Of a DNA stretch of 64,000 nucleotides, positions 8,762 through 17,696 are shown piece after piece. Position numbers and translations under genes: made by a program. Below the pieces are notes generated by a model, which was not told the DNA's origin, ran no database searches, and saw nothing but the letters and a program-made list of their open reading frames with translations. Origin of the DNA: Ga0077555 sp050250755 (lineage in GTDB: Bacteria; Pseudomonadota; Alphaproteobacteria; Rhizobiales; Hyphomicrobiaceae); assembly GCA_050250755.1 (NCBI GenBank), contig JBFWOB010000010.1, positions 71,730 through 135,729 of the forward strand. The letters run 5' to 3'. Every line of letters starts with the position of its first letter. Position 1 is the first letter of the stretch.

Positions 8762-9957
8762 GCATTGCGCCGCGTCGAGACCATGCGCTCCGCCTCTTCC
8801 TCGTGGCAGGCGAGCATTCGGGAGATGCGCTCGGGGCAAAACTCATAGCAGCCACGCGGATAGCCTCCTCTCGCCCGGTGACGTTTGAAGGGGTCGGTGG
8901 TGCTCACATGATAGAAGAGGGGTTCAAGTCCCTCTTCCCTATATCCGATGTTGCGGTGATGGGCCCGCTCGCCATCCTGCGGGCCTTGCCGCGCTTGGTG
9001 CAACGTGTGCGGGAGGCTGCCAAGGCCGGCATCTCGATGCGGCCGGATGCTGTGGTGATCATCGATAGCCCCGAGTTCACCCATCCGGTTGCACGGCGGA
9101 TCCGAAAGGCGCTGCCTGACGTCCCGATCATCGACTACGTGTCGCCGAGCGTCTGGGCCTGGCGACCGAAGCGGGCGAAGCGGATGCGCGCCTACGTCGA
9201 TCACGTGATGGCATTACTGCCGTTCGAACCGGAGGTGCATGGGCGGCTTGCCGGACCGCGCTGTACGTATGTCGGCCATCCCTTGATCGAGAAGTTGCCC
9301 GCGATGCGGTCCGCGGACGCCGAGGGATTGCGTAACAGGCTCGGGCTTGATCCGGCGCGCAAGGTCATCGTCGTTCTGCCGGGAAGCCGGAGATCGGAGG
9401 TGGAGCGGCTGATGCAGCCGTTTGGAGGGGCTGTGGCTCTGTTGGCAGAGCGCGCAGGGCCGCTCGAGGCGATCATTCCGGCCGTCGAGAGCGTGCGGGC
9501 GCTGGTCGCGGAGCGCGCGTCAGAATGGTCTCTGAAGCCGCATCTGGTCGACGGTGAGGAGGCGAAGCTTGCGACGTTCAAGCTGGCAGATGCCGCATTG
9601 GCGGCATCGGGAACCGTCACGCTCGAGCTGGCGCTCGCGGGGACGCCAATGATCGTGGCTTACCGTGTCGATGCGGTGGCTGCAGCACTGGGATTCCTGG
9701 TGAAGACGCCGCATTTCGCCCTTTCGAACCTTGTCTTGGGCGAGCGCGCGTTCCCTGAACTGATGCAGGACAACTGCACCGCGGAAAAGCTTGCCGAGGC
9801 TCTCCATGGTCTCCTCGCCGATGCCGAGACGTTGGCGACCCAGCGCGGTGCTCTCGATCGGATTCCAGAGTTAATGCAACTTTCGTCAGGCACGCCCAGT
9901 GAAGCGGCTGCCCAAATCGTCATCGCGCATGCGATTGGCAGGTGTGAAGGTCGCTGA
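8758..9957 (+). CDS. lpxB: Lipid-A-disaccharide synthase
   Basis: GT19 family glycosyltransferase that condenses UDP-2,3-diacyl-GlcN with lipid X on the inner face of the inner membrane. The 399-residue protein has the N-terminal nucleotide-sugar motif LRLFLVAGEHSGDALGAKLI, the conserved PSVWAWRPKRAKRM, VLPGSRRSEV and the donor-site segment AASGTVTLELALAGTPMIV. The ATG at 8758 overlaps the lpxI stop as ATGA, preferred over an in-frame GTG at 8740. Last gene of the lipid A block; a seven-T run follows at about 9977 but no convincing hairpin. Confidence 0.95.
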   Translation: MSIAPRRDHALRLFLVAGEHSGDALGAKLIAATRIASSRPVTFEGVGGAHMIEEGFKSLFPISDVAVMGPLAILRALPRLVQRVREAAKAGISMRPDAVVIIDSPEFTHPVARRIRKALPDVPIIDYVSPSVWAWRPKRAKRMRAYVDHVMALLPFEPEVHGRLAGPRCTYVGHPLIEKLPAMRSADAEGLRNRLGLDPARKVIVVLPGSRRSEVERLMQPFGGAVALLAERAGPLEAIIPAVESVRALVAERASEWSLKPHLVDGEEAKLATFKLADAALAASGTVTLELALAGTPMIVAYRVDAVAAALGFLVKTPHFALSNLVLGERAFPELMQDNCTAEKLAEALHGLLADAETLATQRGALDRIPELMQLSSGTPSEAAAQIVIAHAIGRCEGR

Positions 9958-10094
9958 AAGCGGGTCGCGTCGCACTTTTTTTCCTCTGACACTTAAACGT
10001 CGCGTCCAGCGTCTTTACAGGGGGGGCGGAGCACCCTATGTGCGTCCGCTGGCGCTGCCTTTCCCGCTCACATCTACGCCGGAGGTTGCATGAG

Positions 10095-11273
10095 ATGGCG
10101 AAGCTCGACACGTTCCAATCCGCTGACGCCTTGATCGAGGCGTACCGGCCCGATCGGCCGGTGGTCGGATTTCGGCCGCAAGCAGCCGGCCGCGCGGCAC
10201 GGTTCTTTCTCAAGAACTTCCCAGGGGACGTGGCGTACGCTTACAAGGCCAACAGCAACGTGTTCCTGCTCGGGGCGCTCTACGGCGCCGGTATCCGCCA
10301 TTTCGACGTCGCCTCGCTGCCGGAGCTCGAGGACGCGAAGACCATCCCGGATGTGACGTTTCACTTCATGCATCCGGTGAAGTCGCGCCACGCGATACGG
10401 CGCGCGTTCAGCCTGGGTTGCCGCTCGTTCTCGCTCGACAGCGAAGATGAGCTCGCGAAGATCCTGCATGAGACGCACGGAGCACGCGACCTGGTGCTTT
10501 GGGTGCGCATTGCTGTGCCCGCGAAGAACAGCCGTGTGCCTCTCGAGCGCAAGTTCGGGATCAGTGGGGCCAAGGCCGCGCGCCTGCTCGTCAAGACGCG
10601 GCAGGTGGCTAAGGAGCTCGGCATTACATTCCACGTGGGTTCGCAAACGGTGACGCCCGAAGCCTATGCCAGCGCGCTGGAAGAGGTCGGGCGGTTGATC
10701 GGAACCGCGGGCGTGGTCGTCGATCGGATCGACGTCGGCGGCGGGTTTCCCGCGCGCTACACGAACGAGGAACCGACGCCGCTCGTCGAATTCATGCGCG
10801 TCATCGACCACGGTATCGAGAAGCTTCCTGTTGGCGAGCGCTGCCGGGTGATGTGCGAGCCCGGTCGTGCTTTGGTGGCCGAGGCCGAAAGCCTGATCGT
10901 TCGAGTCGATGCACGCCGCGGCAACGACCTGTTCATCAACGACGGCAGCTACGGCATGCTGTTCGACGCGGCGCACCTGGGTTTCGTGTTTCCGGTACGG
11001 CTCGTCGGGCGCGCCGTGTCCGAGCCGCATATCCTACGGCCGTTCGAGCTGTGGGGGCCGACGTGTGACTCGATCGATCATATGAAGGGGCCGTTCCTGC
11101 TGCCGGATGCGATCCGCGAGGGCGATTACATCGAGATCGGCAATACGGGTGCTTACGCGCGTGCGATCGCGGGCCGTTTCAACGGGTATGGCGAGTATGA
11201 CGAGGTGATCTTCGAGGATCCGCCGATGTACTCGATGTACGGGCCTCAGTCGCTGAACGGCGCGGTGGCCTGA
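10095..11273 (+). CDS. PLP-dependent ornithine/lysine-type decarboxylase (fold type III)
   Basis: Probably decarboxylates ornithine (or lysine) to a diamine for polyamine synthesis. The 392-residue protein has the PLP lysine in AYAYKANSN (Lys51), HVGSQ, the glycine motif DVGGGFPARY, CEPGRALVAEAE, and WGPTCDSIDHM, whose Cys-Asp pair is characteristic of ornithine decarboxylases rather than diaminopimelate decarboxylases. The ATG at 10095 has GGAGG nine bases upstream. It is followed 64 bp later by an agmatinase-family gene on the same strand, which supports a polyamine role. Exact substrate cannot be read from sequence. Confidence 0.87.
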   Translation: MAKLDTFQSADALIEAYRPDRPVVGFRPQAAGRAARFFLKNFPGDVAYAYKANSNVFLLGALYGAGIRHFDVASLPELEDAKTIPDVTFHFMHPVKSRHAIRRAFSLGCRSFSLDSEDELAKILHETHGARDLVLWVRIAVPAKNSRVPLERKFGISGAKAARLLVKTRQVAKELGITFHVGSQTVTPEAYASALEEVGRLIGTAGVVVDRIDVGGGFPARYTNEEPTPLVEFMRVIDHGIEKLPVGERCRVMCEPGRALVAEAESLIVRVDARRGNDLFINDGSYGMLFDAAHLGFVFPVRLVGRAVSEPHILRPFELWGPTCDSIDHMKGPFLLPDAIREGDYIEIGNTGAYARAIAGRFNGYGEYDEVIFEDPPMYSMYGPQSLNGAVA

Positions 11274-11337
11274 CCGCGCTCCGCGACCGACGCCACCGTG
11301 CAGTTTGCCGTGCCATTAGCCTGTTGGGGCACCAATC

Positions 11338-12261
11338 ATGACCGCCGCGTTCGACTACTTGCCGGGCAGCGAGAGCTTTCTCGATCCACTCCGGGTCGAT
11401 GCCGATACGCCTGAAAAGGCGAGGGCGGTCGTCATCCCATTCGGGCTGGAGGCGTCGGTCAGCTACGGGGGCGGCACCCGAGCCGGGCCGATGTCTATCA
11501 TCGAGGCAAGTCATCAGCTCGAATTGTTCGATGAAGAACTGTGGCGCGAGGCTTATCGCGACTATGGCGTCGCGGCGTTGCGCGAGCCCGATATTCCGAA
11601 GCGGATCGAGGATGCGCTGGCACTGCTGGCTGGGACGGTCGACAAGGTGCTGGCCGAAGGGCGCTTCCCGTTCGTGCTCGGCGGAGAACATTCGCTAACG
11701 CCCGGCGCGATCCGTCCGTTCGTGGCGCGGCATCCAGATCTTGTGGTTCTGCAACTCGATGCGCACGCAGATCTTCGCGATGGCTATCTTGGCGAGCCCT
11801 ATTCGCACGCCGCGGCAATGCGCCGTGTGCTCGATCATGATGGCGTCAGTCTCGTACAGGTCGGCATTCGCGCGCTCTGCCAAGATGAGGCTGATTTCTA
11901 CGACGCGAACCGCCATCGTACGACGATTCATCTGGCTGTTGATCGGTCGCGTTGGGACGTCGAAGAGATCGTGAGGCCACTCGGTGGTCGTCCGGCCTAC
12001 ATCACGGTAGACATCGATGCGCTCGACGGCTCGATCATGCCGGCAACAGGCACGCCGACGCCTGGTGGAATGACCTATGACGAGCTGCTGACCGTGCTGC
12101 GCCGCGCCTGCGAGGTTGGCAAGGTCGTCGGGATGGATCTGGTCGAGTTCGCCCCGATCAAAGGCTTTCACGCCTATGACGCCCTCGCGGCGCATTTGGC
12201 ATCGAAGATGTTGAATTACGCGCTTTCCGGTACGAGCAGGCGCGAAACGGTCGTGGTGTGA
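11338..12261 (+). CDS. Agmatinase / ureohydrolase family protein
   Basis: Manganese ureohydrolase; likely reaction is agmatine to putrescine plus urea. The 307-residue protein shows the metal ligands in order: GGEHSLTPG, LDAHADLRDGYLG and VDIDALDGSIMPATGTP, plus YSHAAAMRR. This is the agmatinase/guanidinobutyrase pattern. It is paired with the decarboxylase upstream, so both routes to putrescine could be encoded together. It ends one base before the convergent MFS gene with no terminator between. Related ureohydrolases act on other guanidino compounds, so substrate remains open. Confidence 0.85.
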   Translation: MTAAFDYLPGSESFLDPLRVDADTPEKARAVVIPFGLEASVSYGGGTRAGPMSIIEASHQLELFDEELWREAYRDYGVAALREPDIPKRIEDALALLAGTVDKVLAEGRFPFVLGGEHSLTPGAIRPFVARHPDLVVLQLDAHADLRDGYLGEPYSHAAAMRRVLDHDGVSLVQVGIRALCQDEADFYDANRHRTTIHLAVDRSRWDVEEIVRPLGGRPAYITVDIDALDGSIMPATGTPTPGGMTYDELLTVLRRACEVGKVVGMDLVEFAPIKGFHAYDALAAHLASKMLNYALSGTSRRETVVV

Positions 12262-12262
12262 G

Positions 12263-13564
12263 TCAGATCTTCACACTCTCCTTCAGTGCTTCGCGAGCGC
12301 CGTCGCGATGTAGGCGAAGTTGAGCGGCAAGCCCCGCAAGGGCCATCACTAAGCCATTCAGGAAAAGCGTAACGGCGAGCCCGATATGGCTTGCAAGCCA
12401 GCCGGAAATGAGATTGCCGAGCGGCGCCATCCCGAGAAAGAACGTGAAATAGAGGCCGATCACGCGGCCGCGCCAGTCGTCGCCGACAGACTGCTGCAAG
12501 AGGGTGTTGGTCGAGACAGAGGTCGACAGCACGAACGCTCCGACAATGGACAGCAGCGGCAGCGAGATCCAAAGGCTCTGCGATTGACTGAAGGCCATCA
12601 TCGCCGCACCGGCCAGAATGGGCGCAATCTGTACGAGCCGGAACTGCATGTGATGATTGTGCTGCATGGCGATGAAGAGCGCGGCGATCAACGCGCCCAG
12701 CCCCGACGCCGATAGCATCGTGCCCACGAGACCGGCGTTGCCTTCGAAGTATTCGACGGCGATCGAGGGCATAAGCTGGTTGAGGGGCAGTGCGCACAGC
12801 GCGATGGCAGAGGCAGAGGGCAGGAGATAGCGCGCGACGGGAATCGATGCGAGCCGTTGCAGCGTGGCACGCACCTCGAAGCTGCGCGCGGCTGTGAGCG
12901 AAAGCGACTGGGTTTCCGGCAAGCGCATGGCAACGAGGGCACCAATGATGCCGATGAAGCTCAGCGCATTGATCAGGAAGCACACGCCTTCCGAGAAGCG
13001 CGTCAGCAGGACGCCTGCAATCGCCGGACCGATCATTCGGCCGCCATTGAAGAGGGCAGAGTTGACGCCGATAGCACTCGGGAGAAGCGCGCGGTCCTCG
13101 ACAATGGCGCCGAGGAGAGACTGGCGCGTCGGGGCTTCACAGGCATTGCCTATGCCGATCAAGACCGCGAGCGTGAGGTAGAGCCAGATCGTTTCGACGC
13201 CGGCCAGAGCGAGCGCTGCGAGAAGCGCCGCCATCACAGCAAGCCAGATGTTGATGCCGATCAGCAGCGCGGCCCGAGGCATCCGGTCGATCAGAAATCC
13301 GGCGACCGGGGCAATGAAGAGGTGGGAGATCTGAAGGAGAAACCCAGTGAAGCCGAGAAGGAACACCGACCCGGTGATCCGATAGACGAGCCACGACAGG
13401 GCAACCTGCTGGATCCAGCTTCCGAGCACGGAAAGAGCCTGGCCGGCCGAGAACAGACGAAAGCGTGGTTTGGAGAACGCTGGCGGGAGGAAATCGCTCG
13501 ACCGGCGTCGAACGGGTGCGTCGCTAGTGGTCGGTGACGGCTCGTCATCGCGGCGTTGGTTCAA
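12263..13564 (-). CDS. MFS transporter, EntS/DUF894-like exporter
   Basis: A 433-residue inner-membrane carrier with about twelve helices and a hydrophilic N-terminal tail of about 28 residues. Features such as LSVLGSWIQQVALSWLVYRI in helix 1 and GNACEAPTRQSLLGAIV between helices 3 and 4 are typical of the EntS-like group, which exports siderophores or drugs. The start appears to be TTG at 13564 with GAGG five bases upstream; no ATG is available before the first helix. No siderophore genes are nearby, so the substrate is unknown. Confidence 0.8.
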   Translation of the reverse strand: MNQRRDDEPSPTTSDAPVRRRSSDFLPPAFSKPRFRLFSAGQALSVLGSWIQQVALSWLVYRITGSVFLLGFTGFLLQISHLFIAPVAGFLIDRMPRAALLIGINIWLAVMAALLAALALAGVETIWLYLTLAVLIGIGNACEAPTRQSLLGAIVEDRALLPSAIGVNSALFNGGRMIGPAIAGVLLTRFSEGVCFLINALSFIGIIGALVAMRLPETQSLSLTAARSFEVRATLQRLASIPVARYLLPSASAIALCALPLNQLMPSIAVEYFEGNAGLVGTMLSASGLGALIAALFIAMQHNHHMQFRLVQIAPILAGAAMMAFSQSQSLWISLPLLSIVGAFVLSTSVSTNTLLQQSVGDDWRGRVIGLYFTFFLGMAPLGNLISGWLASHIGLAVTLFLNGLVMALAGLAAQLRLHRDGAREALKESVKI

Positions 13565-13927
13565 GGGGACCTCGTGCCCAGGGGAGCGCTATCGCTGGCC
13601 GGAGCGGCACACTACACGGCTGTTGCGCGATTAGGCGAGCCGGCACGTGGACTATCGACAGCGATGAACGAGCGAGGGCGGGGTGCATGACGGCCCCGGG
13701 ATGGCGTTGTGATCTCGCCGATACACTCGCGACGATGCTATCGAGGACGAACTTTTCTAGGGAACTCCAAAGTGTTAACAGTGTTCTGCCTGCGCGGGGC
13801 GCAGCTCCGGGGCGATGATGACTGCGAGATGAATGAGGCCGCAGGTTTCGGTTCAGCTCGCCGCCGTCAATTTGCCTCGTGAGGGAGGCGCATGGCTTCG
13901 CGACGATCTCCAAGGAGGACCTCGGTC
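13565..13927. other. Divergent intergenic region between the MFS gene and a small exported protein
   Basis: 363 bp. It contains an EcfG-type promoter candidate at 13761-13785 and the ribosome site AAGGAGGA at 13912-13919 for the following gene. I see no convincing gene; a 44-codon open frame at 13687 lacks a ribosome site and family features. Confidence 0.5.
13761..13785 (+). promoter_or_regulatory. EcfG-type general stress promoter candidate
   Basis: GGAAC at 13761-13765, then 16 bases, then TGTT at 13782-13785. The alphaproteobacterial EcfG consensus is GGAAC, 16-17 bases, then CGTT; here the -10 has one difference but GTT is present. It points toward the exported protein at 13928. Confidence 0.4.
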
Positions 13928-14464
13928 ATGAAAGCGTTGCCGCTGACAGCAACAGTGCTTGCTGCAGCCGTGTTGCTCGGCGCACGTCCGAGTGCTGCTG
14001 CTGATCTGGACTACGGCTATGTTCCGCCGCCGGACAGGTACGGATCGGCTTACGAAGACCCGCGCTATCGGGATCTGTATGCGCCGGAGCCGCGGGGCTA
14101 TCGGTTCGAACCGAGGCCCTACGCCGCTGCGCCGCCTCCAGGGCCAGTGCCGCCCGCCCGCGTCTACTCGGATCAGTTCGCCGAGTGGGGTGACGGACCG
14201 GACTGGCGTTTTGCGGACGGTTGCCTCCCACGACGCGAGATCAGGCGTCGTCTGCACGATCAGGGGTGGCACGGCTTCCACGACATCGAGATCCTGCGCT
14301 CGTCTGCACGCGTCAGCGCACAACGGCCCAACGGCGATCTCTTTCGCCTGAAGGTGGATCGTTGCAATGGCGAGGTGCTTCGCGCTGACGTGATCGATCG
14401 GCGCGATCCCGGTCCTTACGCGTGGCGAGACGGGCCGCGAAGCCCCAACCGCCCCTACTTCTAA
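13928..14464 (+). CDS. Small exported protein with a PepSY-like C-terminal region
   Basis: 178 residues. An N-terminal signal peptide (MKALPLTATVLAAAVLLGA, cleavage near SAAA) is followed by a Pro/Tyr/Arg-rich stretch (about 26-90) and a C-terminal segment with two cysteines: GCLPRREIRRRLHDQGWHGF, then IEILRSS, LFRLKVDRCNGEVLRADVID. The alternation of short strands and a helix resembles PepSY domains. The ATG at 13928 is nine bases after AAGGAGGA; an upstream in-frame start at 13892 lacks this. Function unknown, probably periplasmic. The upstream EcfG-like promoter hints at stress control. Confidence 0.75.
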   Translation: MKALPLTATVLAAAVLLGARPSAAADLDYGYVPPPDRYGSAYEDPRYRDLYAPEPRGYRFEPRPYAAAPPPGPVPPARVYSDQFAEWGDGPDWRFADGCLPRREIRRRLHDQGWHGFHDIEILRSSARVSAQRPNGDLFRLKVDRCNGEVLRADVIDRRDPGPYAWRDGPRSPNRPYF

Positions 14465-14612
14465 TTTGCTCGGGGGGACGGTTCTTTCACCGGCGCCGTC
14501 TCCCTTCCTCGTCCTTTGCCTCCCAGTCTCACTGGCGGCCACGTTGCGGGCTCCCCGCGCGCCAGCTAGTGTCCGGACAACGTCAAGGCAGAAATGGGCG
14601 AGGAGTCCCCCG

Positions 14613-15242
14613 ATGATCGAGCTTTACACATGGTCGACGCCGAACGGGCGCAAAGTATCCATCGCCCTTGAAGAGATGGCGCTTCCCTACTCGGTGCATG
14701 CCGTGGACATTAGCAAAGACGAGCAATTCAAGCCCGAGTTCCTCAAGATCAGCCCGAACAATCGCATTCCGGCGATCGTCGACACCGACAACGGACAGGC
14801 GCTGTTCGAGTCCGGTGCGATTTTGATTTATCTGGCCGAAAAGACGGGCCAGTTCATGTCGACAGATGCCAAAGCCCGTTGGGCGTGTCTGCAGTGGTTG
14901 ATGTGGCAGATGGGCGGCGTCGGGCCGATGCTGGGCCAAGTCCACCATTTCGTGAAATATAACAAAGGCAAAGCGCCCTACGCGGAAGAACGCTACCTGA
15001 AAGAGGCGCACCGGCTGTATGGTGTGCTCGATCACCAGCTCGCGCAAACCGAGTTCGTTGCGGGCGACTATTCGATCGCCGATATGGCCATTTGGCCCTG
15101 GATCTCGCGGTTCGAATGGCAAACGATCGATTTGAGGCAGTATTCGAACGTGCTGCGTTGGTATAAGGCAATCGCATCGCGCCCGGCGGTGCAGCGGGGA
15201 TATGATGTCCCTGTGAAGCAGCCCGGCATTCCGATGCCTTGA
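14613..15242 (+). CDS. Glutathione S-transferase family protein, YfcG/YghU (Nu)-like
   Basis: 209 residues. The N-terminal thioredoxin-like domain begins MIELYTWSTPNGRKVSIALE and contains the cis-proline segment NNRIPAIVD and the GSH-binding LFESGAILIYLAE; the C-terminal helical domain covers about 85-205. The TPNGRKV motif and ISKDEQFKPEFLKISPNN are typical of Nu-class enzymes, which act as GSH-dependent disulfide reductases. The ATG at 14613 follows AGGAG by seven bases; a longer frame upstream is not part of the family. It precedes the DapA-like gene by 49 bp on the same strand. Confidence 0.87.
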   Translation: MIELYTWSTPNGRKVSIALEEMALPYSVHAVDISKDEQFKPEFLKISPNNRIPAIVDTDNGQALFESGAILIYLAEKTGQFMSTDAKARWACLQWLMWQMGGVGPMLGQVHHFVKYNKGKAPYAEERYLKEAHRLYGVLDHQLAQTEFVAGDYSIADMAIWPWISRFEWQTIDLRQYSNVLRWYKAIASRPAVQRGYDVPVKQPGIPMP

Positions 15243-15291
15243 GCCGAGGCCCCAGGGCTGGGCAGGCGTCTCGACCTAAGGGGTGACCGAT

Positions 15292-16218
15292 ATGACGAAC
15301 ACTCGCAGATTTTCGGGCGTGATTGCCCCGGTTGTCACGCCGTACGGCGAGGACGGGACACCCGACGCCGACCGTTTCATCGAGCATTGCGAGTGGCTGC
15401 TCGAGGACGGCTGTACGGCACTCGCGCCCTTCGGGACGACGAGCGAGGGCAACTCGATCGGCATCGACGAAAAGATGGAGCTGCTCGAGGAGCTGGTCGA
15501 CGCGGACGTCGATCCGCGGAAGCTGATGCCGGGCACAGGGTCCTGCTCGGTGGCCGATGCCATCATCATGACCGAGCATGCCATGGAGCTCGGCTGCGGC
15601 GGCGTGCTGATGCTGCCCCCCTTCTATTACAAGAACCCGAGCGAGGAGGGTCTCTTCCGGTTCTTCGCGGAAGTGATCGAGGAAGTCGGCGACGATTCAC
15701 TCAAGATCTATCTCTATCATATCCCCCCGGTGGCCCAGGTTGGCTTCCCGCTCTCGCTGGTCTCGCGCCTGCGGAAGGAATTCCCGGACACTGTGGTGGG
15801 GCTCAAGGATAGCTCGGGCGACTGGTCGAATACGAAGGCCATTCTGGACGAGAATCCGGACTTCGAAGTGTTTCCCGGCTCAGAGGTATTCCTGCTCGAT
15901 GGCTTGAGGAACGGAGCGGCAGGCTGCATCTCGGCAACGGCAAACGTCGCCGCCGGACGGATCCGCAAGCTCTATGACTCGTGGCAGGGTCCGGACGCGG
16001 ATGCGTTGCAGGCCGACGTGACGGCGCTGCGCAAGTCGATCCAGTCGTATCCCATGATCCCAGTCCTCAAGGCGCTGATCGCGCATTATCGCGAGGACCC
16101 TGTCTGGGCGGAGCTACGTCCGCCGTTCACGGAAATGCCGGCCGATGACGTGAAGAAGGCGGTCGAGCAGTTGGCGCGCGATCATGCCTTCAAGCTGCAC
16201 ATCGAGCGCAACGCCTGA
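15292..16218 (+). CDS. Dihydrodipicolinate synthase (DapA) family lyase
   Basis: 308-residue TIM-barrel class I aldolase. The Schiff-base lysine is in VVGLKDSSGDW, and a Thr-Thr motif occurs in FGTTSEGNSIG. The third family residue, Tyr, is present in LYHIPPVAQV, but the usual following Asn is His and the GTTGES motif is altered to GTTSEG. These changes suggest a family member acting on another 2-oxo acid rather than the lysine-pathway DapA. ATG 15292 is chosen over GTG 15283 because AAGGGG is eight bases upstream. A strong terminator follows. Confidence 0.83.
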   Translation: MTNTRRFSGVIAPVVTPYGEDGTPDADRFIEHCEWLLEDGCTALAPFGTTSEGNSIGIDEKMELLEELVDADVDPRKLMPGTGSCSVADAIIMTEHAMELGCGGVLMLPPFYYKNPSEEGLFRFFAEVIEEVGDDSLKIYLYHIPPVAQVGFPLSLVSRLRKEFPDTVVGLKDSSGDWSNTKAILDENPDFEVFPGSEVFLLDGLRNGAAGCISATANVAAGRIRKLYDSWQGPDADALQADVTALRKSIQSYPMIPVLKALIAHYREDPVWAELRPPFTEMPADDVKKAVEQLARDHAFKLHIERNA

Positions 16219-16250
16219 CGCTCCGACAAGGCGTTCACCGGCTGCAAAGA

Positions 16251-16288
16251 AAAAGCGGCCCCTTTCCAGTTGGGAAGGGGCCGTTTTT
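16251..16288 (+). terminator. Bidirectional rho-independent terminator
   Basis: CGGCCCCTT (16256-16264) pairs with AAGGGGCCG (16275-16283). TTTTT follows on the + strand, and AAAAA just before gives a T-run on the - strand. It serves the DapA-like gene and is placed to end the small - strand gene at 16349 as well. Confidence 0.88.
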
Positions 16289-16348
16289 GAGGCAGTCGTT
16301 GGGAAACCAGTAATCTCATGGGCGGGGCAGGCGCCGCCCGTCGCCAAC

Positions 16349-16516
16349 TCAACGCATCGCCCACGTCGGAGCCGAGATTTGCGCGACGCCTGTTGCGCTG
16401 CTGTCGAGCAGTGAGGACGTCAGAAGACCGCAAGCAACAACGAGAAACACGACGGCTACGATCCGGGCAATTTGCCACTTCGGGCTGCTCAGGCTCATAT
16501 CGGTCGAGAGTTTCAT
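16349..16516 (-). CDS. Small single-helix membrane protein, 55 residues, unknown
   Basis: Open frame beginning MKLSTDMSLSSPKWQIARI, with one hydrophobic segment (about residues 16-36, IARIVAVVFLVVACGLLTSS) and a short polar tail. No strong ribosome site is visible. Support comes from context: a bidirectional terminator lies directly downstream, as expected for two convergent genes, and an AT-rich upstream stretch (about 16560-16640) could hold a promoter. I recognise no family. Confidence 0.45.
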   Translation of the reverse strand: MKLSTDMSLSSPKWQIARIVAVVFLVVACGLLTSSLLDSSATGVAQISAPTWAMR

Positions 16517-16845
16517 GGTCGCCGCTGGACGAGGTGAAGGATGCCTTAAGTGCGCAATGTGTACGGCCTAACACTTTGTTAGTCGAGGCGTTACCAGGGA
16601 CGAGGTTACCAAACAATTCGTTAAATCAACGTCTTGTTAAGAATTGCGGACGATCCGGCAAAAAGCGAGTCGTGCCCGTGGACCGCAAGGTGCGTCGGAG
16701 GCGGCACGCTGGCGGCGCGGGTAAGTGACCTCTTCGAGCCTTAGTCCGTCGATATGGCTTGACGGCAGTGCCTTTGCTCGCGCAACTCCCTCCCGCCGCC
16801 GTCGCGGTCTGGGGGATCTCCTTCCGCTCACTCGTGGGAATGCTC
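16517..16845. other. Divergent intergenic region before the lytic transglycosylase
   Basis: 329 bp. The part at about 16555-16640 is AT-rich and rich in TTAAC/GTTAA words, likely promoter sequence. No further gene can be supported; the region 16640-16845 is GC-rich without a credible start other than that of the transglycosylase. Confidence 0.4.
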
Positions 16846-17673
16846 ATGTCGTTCACTTTCGCTCGTCTGCTTGGACGTCTCGCATTGGCCGCCGCGCTGG
16901 CCATTCCGCTGGCCACCGTGTCTCGCGCGCAGTCGTGCGGCCATGGGGGCGAGGGCTTCGACCGCTGGCTGGCGGCCTACAAATCCCGAGCCCAGAGCCA
17001 AGGCATATCGGCTGCCACGGTGTCGCGCGCGCTATCAGGCGTGAACTACAACCGGCGCGTGATCGGCCTCGACCGCGGCCAGAAGTCGTTCAAGCTGTCG
17101 TTTGAACAATTCTACGCCCGCCGCGTCTCGAGCTCGATGATCCGGCGGGGCCATACGATCATTGCCCAGCGCAAGGCGATGTTCGACCAGATCGAGCGCC
17201 GCTTCGGTGTTCCACCCGAGATCCTGGTTGCGATCTGGGGTCTCGAGACGAACTATGGTGGCGACAACCTGGGCAAGTTCTCGATCATCGAGTCACTTGC
17301 GACACTGGCCTACGATTGCCGGCGGAGCGCCTTCTTCGAGAACGAACTAACAAACGCGCTGAGGATCGTTGACCGCGGTGACATTTCCGTCGATCGCATG
17401 CGCGGCGGCTGGGCGGGTGAGATCGGCCCGATGCAGTTCCTGCCGTCGTCCTATGCGAAGTACGCTGTCGATTTCGACGGCGATCGGCATCGTGATCTGT
17501 TCCGGTCGGTGCCGGACATGCTGGCGTCCACGGCCAACTACTTCAAGCAGAAAGGTTGGCGGAGCGGCCAGCCGTGGGGCGAGGGAACGCATAATTACAA
17601 CGTGATCCGCGAATGGAACAAGGCTGAGGTCTACGTCAAGACCATCGCCACCATGGCGCAAAAGATGCGGTAA
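16846..17673 (+). CDS. Lytic murein transglycosylase, MltB/SLT_2 family
   Basis: Cleaves the glycan strand of peptidoglycan, forming 1,6-anhydro ends, in the periplasm. 275 residues: a signal peptide (about 1-30, LALAAALAIPLATVSRAQS) and an SLT_2 domain with catalytic Glu in IWGLETNYGG and the downstream GEIGPMQFLPSSYAKYAVDF motif that is typical of MltB. It lacks the C-terminal peptidoglycan-binding domain that many alphaproteobacterial relatives have. ATG 16846 is used; ATG 16840 in the same frame is equally possible. A terminator follows at 17697. Confidence 0.9.
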   Translation: MSFTFARLLGRLALAAALAIPLATVSRAQSCGHGGEGFDRWLAAYKSRAQSQGISAATVSRALSGVNYNRRVIGLDRGQKSFKLSFEQFYARRVSSSMIRRGHTIIAQRKAMFDQIERRFGVPPEILVAIWGLETNYGGDNLGKFSIIESLATLAYDCRRSAFFENELTNALRIVDRGDISVDRMRGGWAGEIGPMQFLPSSYAKYAVDFDGDRHRDLFRSVPDMLASTANYFKQKGWRSGQPWGEGTHNYNVIREWNKAEVYVKTIATMAQKMR

Positions 17674-17696
17674 AACGGGCCGAACATTACAATCGC

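Noticed and set aside
9965..9990. T-run after lpxB as a rho-independent terminator
   Set aside because: Seven T residues are present, but the sequence before them does not form a convincing stem.
13687..13821. 44-codon open frame in the MFS/exported protein gap
   Set aside because: No ribosome site and no recognisable features; it overlaps the EcfG-like promoter.
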